NCBI GenBank assembly: GCA_002424545.1
Contig: DIKL01000060.1
Coordinates: 1 to 12,365 of the forward strand
DNA length: 12,365 nt
Origin: Syntrophaceae bacterium UBA5619
GTDB taxonomy: Bacteria > Desulfobacterota > Syntrophia > Syntrophales > UBA5619
Direction of reading: 5' to 3'
The notes under the pieces were generated by a model that was not told the DNA's origin, ran no database searches, and saw nothing but the letters and a program-made list of their open reading frames with translations. Below, in pieces: positions 1 through 5,825 of the stretch (within the stretch, counting starts at the first letter, position 1; the number at the start of each line of letters is the position of its first letter). The position numbers were made by a program, and so were the translations under genes.

Positions 1-1288
1 CCGATCCCAGGTCCTTGTTGCACATCGCGATGTGCGCGCCGCCGTACGACTTGCGCAGGGTGACGGTGATCTTGGGCACGGTGGCCTCGGAGTAGGCGAA
101 CAGGATCTTGGCGCCGTGGCGGATGATGCCGCCGTGCTCCTGCTGGCGGCCCGGCAGGTAGCCCGGGCAGTCGACGAAGGTCACCAGCGGGATGTTGAAG
201 GCGTCGCAGAACCGGATGAAGCGGGAGGCCTTGTCCGAGGCGTGCGTGTCGAGCACCCCGGCGTTGAAGCGCGAGTTGTTGGCGATGACGCCGACGGGAC
301 GGCCCATGATCCGGATGAAGGCGACGGTGATGTTTTTGGCCCACAGCTCGTGCGGTTCGAAGACCTCGCCGTTGTCGGCGACGGCCGTGATGACCTTCTT
401 CATGTCGTAGCCCCGGCTCGACTTGTCCGGGATGATCGTGTCCAGTTCGGGACATTCCCGGTCGGGGACGTCGGTGCAGGGTCTGACGGGCAGCGGGCTG
501 TGGCAGCTGTCCGGGAGGTAGGACAGCAGGGTCTTGACCTTCGCGAGACAGTCCTCGTCGCTCTCTGTGGCGAAGTGGCAGACGCCGCTCTTCGTGGCGT
601 GGGCGACGGCGCCGCCCAGATCATTGTGCGTCACCTCCTCCCCGATGACCGCCTTGATGACGTCGGGACCCGTGATGTACATGTAGCTCCGTTCCTTCAC
701 CATGAAGACCCAGTCCGTGAGCGCGGGGGAATACACGGCCCCGCCGGCGGTGGGGCCCATGATGGCCGTGATCTGGGGGATGTACCCGGAGGCCAGGGTG
801 TTGCGGTAGAAGATGCCGCCGTAGCCTTCGAGGGACGGGACGCCTTCCTGGATGCGGGCCCCGCCGGAATCGTTCAGGGAGACGAAGGGCTTGCGGGCGG
901 TCAGGGCCATGTCCATGACCTTCCAGATTTTCTTTGCATGCATTTCGCCGAGGCTCCCGCCGGCGCTGGTGAAATCCTGGGCGGCGGCGAAAACCGTCCG
1001 TCCGTTGACCTGACCGAAACCCGTCACGACGCCGTCGGCGGGAATCTCCTTGTCGCCCAGACCGAAGAGGGAGGAGCGATGTTTGACGAAGAGCTGCACC
1101 TCCTGAAAGGTTCCGGGATCGAAGAGCGTCGCCAGGCGTTCCCGGGCGGTCAGTTTTTCCGCCTCGTGCTGCTTGGCGATCGGTCCCGCGCCGCCCATCC
1201 CCATCAGGGCGGCCCGCTTTTGTTCAAAGGCCTCGATCTTTTCCCGTGTCGCGCTTTTCTTGAGTTCCTTTTCCATGCCGTCTGTCAT
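1..1288 (-). CDS. Acyl-CoA carboxylase carboxyltransferase (beta) subunit, PccB/MmdA family, C-terminus cut by window edge
   Basis: Carboxyltransferase subunit of a biotin-dependent acyl-CoA carboxylase or decarboxylase. The family moves CO2 between carboxybiotin and propionyl- or methylmalonyl-CoA. About 429 codons of a usual ~515 are present and the frame is open to base 1. The translation shows the N-terminal crotonase-like half with LNDSGGARIQEG (around residue 140), IMGPTAGGAVYSPALTDWVF, then the C-terminal half with CPGYLPGRQQEHGGIIRHGAK, EATVPKITVTLRKSYGGAHIAM and NKDLG at the edge. These are signature segments of PccB/MmdA. ATG at 1288 has AAAAGG directly abutting it; ATG at 1276, four codons in, has it 12 bases away. 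Neither spacing is ideal, so the start is uncertain. It is transcribed divergently from pgk. Sequence alone does not separate propionyl-CoA carboxylase from methylmalonyl-CoA decarboxylase; biotin-carrier or membrane-subunit genes would lie left of the window. Confidence 0.93.
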   Translation of the reverse strand, partial: MTDGMEKELKKSATREKIEAFEQKRAALMGMGGAGPIAKQHEAEKLTARERLATLFDPGTFQEVQLFVKHRSSLFGLGDKEIPADGVVTGFGQVNGRTVFAAAQDFTSAGGSLGEMHAKKIWKVMDMALTARKPFVSLNDSGGARIQEGVPSLEGYGGIFYRNTLASGYIPQITAIMGPTAGGAVYSPALTDWVFMVKERSYMYITGPDVIKAVIGEEVTHNDLGGAVAHATKSGVCHFATESDEDCLAKVKTLLSYLPDSCHSPLPVRPCTDVPDRECPELDTIIPDKSSRGYDMKKVITAVADNGEVFEPHELWAKNITVAFIRIMGRPVGVIANNSRFNAGVLDTHASDKASRFIRFCDAFNIPLVTFVDCPGYLPGRQQEHGGIIRHGAKILFAYSEATVPKITVTLRKSYGGAHIAMCNKDLGS

Positions 1289-1307
1289 CCTTTTTGCTTT
1301 TTTGTCG

Positions 1308-1323
1308 CGCCTTCCGCAAGGCG
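1308..1323 (-). other. Hairpin in the leader of the carboxylase gene
   Basis: CGCCTT (1308-1313) pairs perfectly with AAGGCG (1318-1323) around a four-base loop, just upstream of the carboxylase start. The outer bases could extend it across a bulge. On the minus strand it is followed by an A-rich run and then the start codon, so it is not a terminator for that gene. It may simply be a 5' UTR stem; no function is shown. Confidence 0.3.
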
Positions 1324-1335
1324 GCGCAATTCATC

Positions 1336-1364
1336 TTGACCTGAATGCCGCCGTGTTATATAGC
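1336..1364 (+). promoter_or_regulatory. Candidate sigma70 promoter for pgk
   Basis: TTGACC (1336-1341) is followed after 17 bases by TATAGC (1359-1364), a good -35 and a fair -10. Transcription would begin near 1371 and give a leader of about 120 bases before pgk. The TATATA core is self-complementary, so the same AT-rich box could also act as a -10 on the minus strand for the carboxylase gene, though I see no convincing -35 there. This is a motif match only. Confidence 0.5.
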
Positions 1365-1397
1365 AGCGCACGTAGCGATCCGCAGTAAAAACCTCAT

Positions 1398-1421
1398 AAA
1401 AACGCCAAGGAAATCTTGGCG
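1398..1421 (-). terminator. Intrinsic-terminator-like hairpin on the minus strand in the divergent region
   Basis: CGCCAAG (1403-1409) and CTTGGCG (1415-1421) form a perfect 7-bp stem with a five-base loop. Read on the minus strand the stem is followed at once by TTTTT (1398-1402), with a second T5 run at 1387-1391. This is the shape of a rho-independent terminator directed toward the carboxylase gene. It lies upstream of that gene and inside the probable pgk leader. It could stop antisense transcription out of pgk, act as an attenuator if a minus promoter lies to its right, or be a leader stem for pgk. Confidence 0.45.
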
Positions 1422-1493
1422 GTCGCGGATTCGGGCCGCTTCGGCCGGCACGGCCCTTATAACCCTTTTCGAGACGCCGGGCAAGGAGGATCC

Positions 1494-2681
1494 ATGAAAT
1501 ACATCGATGAAATCGACATCAAGGGGAAAAGGGTTTTGTTCCGCTTTGATTTCAACGTTCCGCTGGACAGTTCCCAGAACATCACGGACGACACGCGCAT
1601 CCGCGCCGTCCTGCCGACGATCAACTACGCCCTGGATGAAGGCGCGAAGATCATCATGATCTCCCACCTGGGCCGGCCCAAGGGCAAGGTGGTGCCCGAA
1701 ATGAGTCTCGCCCCGGTGGCCAAGCGCATGTCGCGGCTCCTGGGCAAGCAGGTGAGCCTGGCGGGGGATTGCATCGGTCCGGAGGTGGACGCCATGGTGG
1801 CCGGTCTGCAGCCCGGTTGCCTGGTCCTGCTGGAGAACCTCCGCTTTCACCCCGAAGAGACGGCCAACGACGACGCCTTCGCGAAGCGGCTCGCCGCCTA
1901 TGCCGACGTGTACATCGACGACGCCTTCGGCAACGCCCACCGCAGTCACGCCTCCAACGTCGGCATCACCCGGCACGTTCCGGTCTGCGGTGCGGGATTC
2001 CTGATCAAGAAGGAGCTGAATTATTTCCTGCGGGCCCTGGAGAAGCCGGCGCGTCCCTTTGTCGCCATCATCGGCGGGTCGAAGGTCTCGGGAAAGCTCG
2101 AGGCCATGGTCAACCTGATCAGGAAGGTCGACAAGATGATCATCGGGGGCGGGATGGCCTTCACCTTTCTCAAGGCCCAGGGTTACGAGGTCGGAAAATC
2201 CATCGTGGAGGATGAACTCATTCCCACGGCCCTGGACGTCCTGCAAACGGCCCGGGAGCACGGCGTCAAATTCTATCTGCCCATCGATTGCGTCATCGCC
2301 GAGGCCATGACGGCGGAGGCGGAGACCAAGATCGTGCCGGTGCAGGAGATGAACGCCCACTGGATGGGGCTGGACATCGGTCCGGCGACGATCACCCTGT
2401 TCACGGAGGCCCTGGGGAATGCCAAGACCGTGGTCTGGAACGGCCCCATGGGGGTCTTCGAGATCGACGCCTTCAGCCGGGGGACCTATGCCCTGGCGCA
2501 CGGCGTCGGCAACTCTTACGCCCTGACGATTGTCGGTGGCGGCGATACGGACGTGGCCATCCATCGGGCGGGGGAGAGCGACAAGATCGGGTACATCTCC
2601 ACGGGCGGCGGGGCCTCCCTGGAACTGCTGGAAGGAAAGGTCCTGCCGGGGATCGAGGCCCTCGATCGGTGCGGATCCTGA
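1494..2681 (+). CDS. pgk: Phosphoglycerate kinase
   Basis: Cytoplasmic glycolytic/gluconeogenic enzyme (EC 2.7.2.3) exchanging phosphate between 1,3-bisphosphoglycerate/ADP and 3-phosphoglycerate/ATP. At 395 aa the length is normal for bacterial PGK. Visible motifs are RFDFNVP at residues 17-23 (substrate Arg, Asp and Asn), SHLGRPKG at 57-64, [38 protein letters not shown] near 315, the nucleotide-site GGGDT near 347, and [10 protein letters not shown] near the C-terminus. ATG 1494 is chosen because AAGGAGG (1483-1489) lies four bases upstream and the N-terminus matches the family. The gene stands alone: a promoter candidate lies upstream and a strong intrinsic terminator follows about 35 bases after the stop. 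No other glycolytic gene is in view. Identity is essentially certain. Confidence 0.98.
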   Translation: MKYIDEIDIKGKRVLFRFDFNVPLDSSQNITDDTRIRAVLPTINYALDEGAKIIMISHLGRPKGKVVPEMSLAPVAKRMSRLLGKQVSLAGDCIGPEVDAMVAGLQPGCLVLLENLRFHPEETANDDAFAKRLAAYADVYIDDAFGNAHRSHASNVGITRHVPVCGAGFLIKKELNYFLRALEKPARPFVAIIGGSKVSGKLEAMVNLIRKVDKMIIGGGMAFTFLKAQGYEVGKSIVEDELIPTALDVLQTAREHGVKFYLPIDCVIAEAMTAEAETKIVPVQEMNAHWMGLDIGPATITLFTEALGNAKTVVWNGPMGVFEIDAFSRGTYALAHGVGNSYALTIVGGGDTDVAIHRAGESDKIGYISTGGGASLELLEGKVLPGIEALDRCGS

Positions 2682-2716
2682 CGGAGGCGCTCGGAACGCC
2701 GTGGCCTGGATGGGGA

Positions 2717-2744
2717 GGGGAAGCGCAACTTCCCCTTTTCTTTT
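2717..2744 (+). terminator. Rho-independent terminator of pgk
   Basis: GGGGAAG (2717-2723), a five-base loop and CTTCCCC (2729-2735) form a 7-bp GC-rich stem. It is followed directly by TTTTCTTTT (2736-2744). Position and shape fit termination of pgk transcription. The descending arm can also pair with the GGGGAAG of the next palindrome (2746-2752), so two mutually exclusive folds are possible. Confidence 0.85.
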
Positions 2745-2762
2745 CGGGGAAGGCCTTCCCCG
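2745..2762. repeat. 18-base perfect palindrome
   Basis: Bases 2745-2762 are a perfect palindrome with the half-site CGGGGAAGG and no spacer. Its arms repeat the GGGGAAG/CTTCCCC arms of the adjacent pgk terminator, giving four alternating copies within 45 bases. It could be a second stem-loop, a dimer-binding site, or a duplicated terminator that lost its T-tract. Confidence 0.7.
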
Positions 2763-2778
2763 ATCGTACGCGCGCGGA

Positions 2779-2841
2779 TTCACCCCCGGCGCATCCCCGC
2801 GCATCCGGGGCATTGCGAAGCGGGCGTCACCCGGGGGTGAA
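2779..2841. repeat. Intergenic inverted-repeat element, REP-like candidate
   Basis: TTCACCCCCGG (2779-2789) and CCGGGGGTGAA (2831-2841) are perfect 11-bp inverted arms enclosing about 41 bases. Inside is a second stem, CCCCG (2795-2799) with CGGGG (2806-2810), and a short direct repeat of GCGCATCC. The nested-stem layout between pgk and truA resembles interspersed extragenic palindromic elements. There is no transposase and no obvious target-site duplication. The arms are seen directly; the REP-like reading is inference. Confidence 0.5.
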
Positions 2842-2886
2842 ATTGAATGAAAAACACGGCGGCCGGGCCCCCGAGGAATGGATGGC

Positions 2887-3633
2887 ATGCGGACCCTGAA
2901 GATCGTGATCGCGTATGACGGCGCCCGCTATCACGGCTGGCAGCGCCAGCTCAACGGCGTGTCCATCCAGCAGGTCCTGGAGGAGAGCGTCGGCCGGATC
3001 ACGGGCCGTCCGGCGACGGTGATCGGCTCCGGGCGGACGGATGCGGGCGTGCATGCCCTGGCGCAGGTCGCCCACTTCCGGACCGAGTCCGGCCTGGCTG
3101 AGGCGAATCTTCTGAAGGGCATCAACAGCGTTCTGCCCAAGGACATCGCGATCACGGATCTCCGGGAGGCGCCGGAGGGCTTTCATGCGCGCTTCGACGC
3201 GGCGAGCAAGGTCTATCTTTACCGGATCGTCAACCGGTCCGTGCGGGACGTTTTCGAGCGCGGGCGGGCGTGGTTCATCCATCGCCCCCTGGCCGTCGAG
3301 CCGATGCGGCAGGCCCTGACGCATTTTGTGGGCACCCATGACTTCACCTCCTTCTGCACCGTGCACTGTGAAAGCCGCGACCGGATCCGGACCGTCCTCG
3401 ACGCGGCGCTGACCGGCGAGGCCGGGGACATCATCGAGACGAGCATCGAGGCCGACGGCTTCCTGCGGTATATGGTCCGCACCATCATGGGCGTTGTGGT
3501 CGATGTGGGGCTGGGCAAGTATCCCCCCGAGGCCGTGAGGGAGATCCTGCAGGCCAGGGACCGTTGCCGCGCCGGCATGACGGCGCCTGCCTGCGGCCTT
3601 TTTCTGAAGGAAGTCAGGTACGGACCCGTATGA
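2887..3633 (+). CDS. truA: tRNA pseudouridine(38-40) synthase TruA
   Basis: Converts uridines 38, 39 and 40 in the tRNA anticodon arm to pseudouridine in the cytoplasm (EC 5.4.99.12). The protein is 248 aa, a normal size. The N-terminus reads KIVIAYDGARYHGWQRQ, typical of TruA. The catalytic motif GSGRTDAGVHA carries the conserved Asp at residue 52, followed by AQVAHFRT. Further family segments are NSVLPKDIAI, FHARFDAASKVYLYRI, FVGTHDFTSFC and the C-terminal FLRYMVRTIMGVVVDVG. ATG 2887 is preferred to ATG 2878: GAGGA (2873-2877) is nine bases from the former and abuts the latter. The stop overlaps the rmlD start as ATGA, so the two are probably translationally coupled. I found no convincing promoter in the upstream repeat-rich region. 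Confidence 0.96.
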   Translation: MRTLKIVIAYDGARYHGWQRQLNGVSIQQVLEESVGRITGRPATVIGSGRTDAGVHALAQVAHFRTESGLAEANLLKGINSVLPKDIAITDLREAPEGFHARFDAASKVYLYRIVNRSVRDVFERGRAWFIHRPLAVEPMRQALTHFVGTHDFTSFCTVHCESRDRIRTVLDAALTGEAGDIIETSIEADGFLRYMVRTIMGVVVDVGLGKYPPEAVREILQARDRCRAGMTAPACGLFLKEVRYGPV

Positions 3634-4511
3634 AGATCCTGATCATCGGCCACAAAGGCATGCTGGGGAGCGACCTGGCGCTCCGTTTGGCCGCTTCCGG
3701 TTACGATGTATCGGGCCGGGACGTCGGTGACGTGGACATCACGTCGTCGGCATCCTGCCGGGCGGCGATCGCGGAATGCGATCCGGAAATCGTGATCAAC
3801 GCGGCGGCCTACACGGATGTGGACGCCTGCGAGGCGAATCCCGATCTGTGTTTTGCCGTCAACGCTCAGGGCGTCAGGCATGTCGCCACGGCCTGCCGCG
3901 AGCGTCGGGTGAAGCTCGTCCATTTCAGCACGGATTATATTTTCGACGGGACCAAGGGGCAGCCCTATGTCGAGGAGGATCCCGGCCATCCCCTGAATGT
4001 CTACGGCGCCTCCAAGCTGGCCGGGGAGCGTTACCTGATCGACCTGGCCCCGGACTTCCTGCTGATTCGGACCGCCTGGCTTTATGGACCCCACGGGAGA
4101 AATTTCGTCCGGACCATCCTGGAGGCGGCGCGGCGGGAGCGGACGCTGGACGTCGTGGACGATCAGATCGGCTCTCCCACCTACACGGTCGATCTGGCGG
4201 CGGCCGTCGAACGGCTGATCTCCGAGGACCGGCGGGGGATCTTCCATATCACGAACCGGGGCCAGGTAAGCTGGTTCGCCTTTGCGAAAACCATTCTCGC
4301 CCATGCCGGCCTGACGGGCGTTGTGGTGCGCCCCCTCGCGTCAACCCGGTTGGCCCGCCCCGCCAGACGTCCGGCCTACAGCGTCATGAGCAACCGGAAG
4401 TTCTTCCGGACGACGGGCCGGACGATGCGGTTCTGGCAGCTTGCGCTTCAGGACTGCCTGTCCTACAGGTCAGTTCCGGAACAGCGGAGCCCGTCCGTCA
4501 AAAAGCCTTGA
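3630..4511 (+). CDS. rmlD: dTDP-4-dehydrorhamnose reductase
   Basis: NAD(P)H-dependent last step of dTDP-L-rhamnose synthesis (EC 1.1.1.133), also called rfbD, feeding O-antigen or other surface glycans. The protein is 293 aa, close to the family norm. It is an extended short-chain dehydrogenase: the Rossmann motif is G7-HK-G10-ML-G13, INAAAYTDVDACE lies near 56-68, STDYIFDG at 100-107, and the catalytic YxxxK pair is Y125/K129 in VYGASKLAGE. RTAWLYGPHGRNFV and DQIGSPTYTVDLA are further RmlD signatures. ATG 3630 overlaps the truA stop; AAGGAAG lies 16 bases upstream, so initiation probably relies on coupling. RmlA, RmlB and RmlC are not in the window, which makes this an isolated rml gene. 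Its stop codon is embedded in the next promoter. Confidence 0.93.
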   Translation: MKILIIGHKGMLGSDLALRLAASGYDVSGRDVGDVDITSSASCRAAIAECDPEIVINAAAYTDVDACEANPDLCFAVNAQGVRHVATACRERRVKLVHFSTDYIFDGTKGQPYVEEDPGHPLNVYGASKLAGERYLIDLAPDFLLIRTAWLYGPHGRNFVRTILEAARRERTLDVVDDQIGSPTYTVDLAAAVERLISEDRRGIFHITNRGQVSWFAFAKTILAHAGLTGVVVRPLASTRLARPARRPAYSVMSNRKFFRTTGRTMRFWQLALQDCLSYRSVPEQRSPSVKKP

Positions 4512-4536
4512 CACTTCGGAGAGATTTCAGTATACG
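4508..4536 (+). promoter_or_regulatory. Near-consensus sigma70 promoter for the envelope cluster
   Basis: TTGACA (4508-4513), a perfect -35, is followed after exactly 17 bases by TATACG (4531-4536). The predicted start of transcription is near 4543, about 84 bases before the first gene of the cluster. The -35 overlaps the rmlD stop codon TGA (4509-4511). It is the best promoter match I see in the window. Confidence 0.75.
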
Positions 4537-4572
4537 CAGAGCAGGCTCGTTAACTTGCCGATTTACCGAGCG

Positions 4573-4606
4573 GAACGACCGTTCAAAGCCGCCGGGGAAC
4601 GGCGGC
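4573..4606 (+). promoter_or_regulatory. Leader dyad and hairpin before the envelope cluster
   Basis: GAACG-AC-CGTTC (4573-4584) is a 12-base dyad. It is followed by a stem of GCCGCC (4588-4593) with GGCGGC (4601-4606) around a seven-base loop. Both fall in the predicted 5' UTR, just before AAGGA (4611-4615). They could be an operator or a structure that masks the ribosome site. No regulator gene is nearby and no function is shown. Confidence 0.35.
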
Positions 4607-4626
4607 GGGAAAGGACGCGAACTGGC

Positions 4627-5748
4627 ATGATGAGAAAATGCATACTTCTCGTGACGCTCCTGGGACTGATGTTCGGGGGGGCAAGCCTCCTGTATGCCCA
4701 GAACCGGGTCATGGCCGATGGGATGGCCGCCGTCAGCAACAACCGCGTGGACATCGCCCGTGACAGGGCGGTCGACAGCGCCCAGCGCAATGCCGTGGAG
4801 CGGGTGGTCGGGGTCATGATTTCCAGCAGTACGGAGGTGGAGAATTTTCAGGTCAAGATGGACCGGATCCTCTCCGAGTCGAAGGGATTCATCAACACCT
4901 ACAAAATCATTTCCGAACGGCGCGACGGGGACATGTACGAAGTCACGATCGAGGCCGATGTGGGGATGGGTAAACTGAAGGACCGTCTCGCCGCCCTGAA
5001 CCTCATCATGGCCCGCAAGGAAAAACCCCGCCTGATGCTTCTCTTCAGCGGACGGGCGCAGAAGGATGCCGTTGCCGAGTCCGCGATGTCCCGCTATTTC
5101 CTGTCCCAGGGGTTCAAGCTGGTCGACGCCGATACCTATAAAAAGAGCATGGAGCGCGAGAATCTTCAGAGGCTGGCGCTCAATCAGCGGGAGGCGGCCA
5201 GTTTCGGCCATCGTTACGGTGCGGAAGTCCTGATCGTCGGCGACGTCGAAGCGTCGTCCAGCACGTCGAGATTCGGGGAGATCGAAATGTCGACGAACAA
5301 GGTGATCGTCTCGACCAAGGTCATCAACGTCGATACGGGCGAGGTTTTGGCGACGGACAGCGAAACAAGATCGTGCCCGGGAATGCGCGACGACATCAAG
5401 CAGATCACGGTGGACGCCTCCGATATCCTGGCGAAGAAGATGACGGACGAAATCATGGAGCGCTGGTCATCGGAGCTGACCAATGCGGTTACCGTGAAAC
5501 TGATCGTGACCGGGTTTGACGCCTACCAGGATCTATTGCAATTCAAGGAACAGATCGCGAGCGACGTGAGGGGATTCCGGGAGGTCTATCAGCGCGCCTA
5601 TGCCCATGGGCAGGCCGAATTGGATCTCGAGATCAAGGGCAATACCCAGGGGGTGGCCGATGACCTGGCCGCCATGACGTTCAACCAGCGGAAATTGAGA
5701 ATCACGGAAATCACCCAGAACCGGATCGAGGCGAAACTGGTCCCCTGA
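4627..5748 (+). CDS. FlgT-like exported periplasmic protein
   Basis: Exported 373-aa protein. Residues 1-24 are a Sec signal peptide (MMRK, hydrophobic core, LYA before Q25), with no lipobox. Residues ~30-118 contain ARDRAVDSAQRNAVERVVGV and later YEVTIEADV, the pattern of the FlgT N-terminal domain (flagellar H-ring family). Residues ~135-290 form a CsgG/TolB-N-like alpha/beta domain: SRYFLSQGFKLVDADTYKK, YGAEVLIVGDVEAS with G205-D206-V207, and STKVINVDTGEVLATDS. The C-terminal ~85 residues (TVKLIVTGFDAYQDLLQF to RIEAKLV) look like a small beta-alpha-beta-beta-alpha-beta domain. ATG 4627 follows AAGGA by 11 bases; the next codon is also ATG. No flagellar gene is visible, so FlgT itself is not a safe name. 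It is the first gene of the envelope cluster, behind a strong promoter. Domain relationship likely, function unknown. Confidence 0.8.
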   Translation: MMRKCILLVTLLGLMFGGASLLYAQNRVMADGMAAVSNNRVDIARDRAVDSAQRNAVERVVGVMISSSTEVENFQVKMDRILSESKGFINTYKIISERRDGDMYEVTIEADVGMGKLKDRLAALNLIMARKEKPRLMLLFSGRAQKDAVAESAMSRYFLSQGFKLVDADTYKKSMERENLQRLALNQREAASFGHRYGAEVLIVGDVEASSSTSRFGEIEMSTNKVIVSTKVINVDTGEVLATDSETRSCPGMRDDIKQITVDASDILAKKMTDEIMERWSSELTNAVTVKLIVTGFDAYQDLLQFKEQIASDVRGFREVYQRAYAHGQAELDLEIKGNTQGVADDLAAMTFNQRKLRITEITQNRIEAKLVP

Positions 5749-5825
5749 AAGGGACGTTTTCTTCCGGCCCCATGGGGATTCGTGGAACGGAAACGACGGT
5801 CAAGATGCATCACAGGGAGGGAATC

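Noticed and set aside
32..1339. Open frame of about 435 codons on the plus strand
   Set aside because: It is antisense to the acyl-CoA carboxylase subunit, whose minus-strand translation matches family signatures throughout. The plus frame gives low-information Gly/Asp/Val/Arg-rich text.
1356..2888. Open frame of about 510 codons on the minus strand
   Set aside because: It is antisense to pgk and crosses its terminator and the intergenic repeat; no domain is recognisable.
3219..4304. Open frame of about 361 codons on the minus strand
   Set aside because: It is antisense to the truA and rmlD coding regions and has no ribosome site or family motif that I can see.
4627..5748. Calling the first cluster gene flgT or the second csgG
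   Set aside because: The domain resemblance is real, but there are no flagellar or curli partner genes and the architectures differ from the named proteins, so family-level names are safer.
5768..5777. CCCCATGGGG palindrome containing a possible earlier start for the TPR-CsgG lipoprotein
   Set aside because: A start here would put 18 extra residues before the lipoprotein signal peptide, and the strong AGGGAGG site belongs to ATG 5826. A ten-base palindrome alone is not significant.
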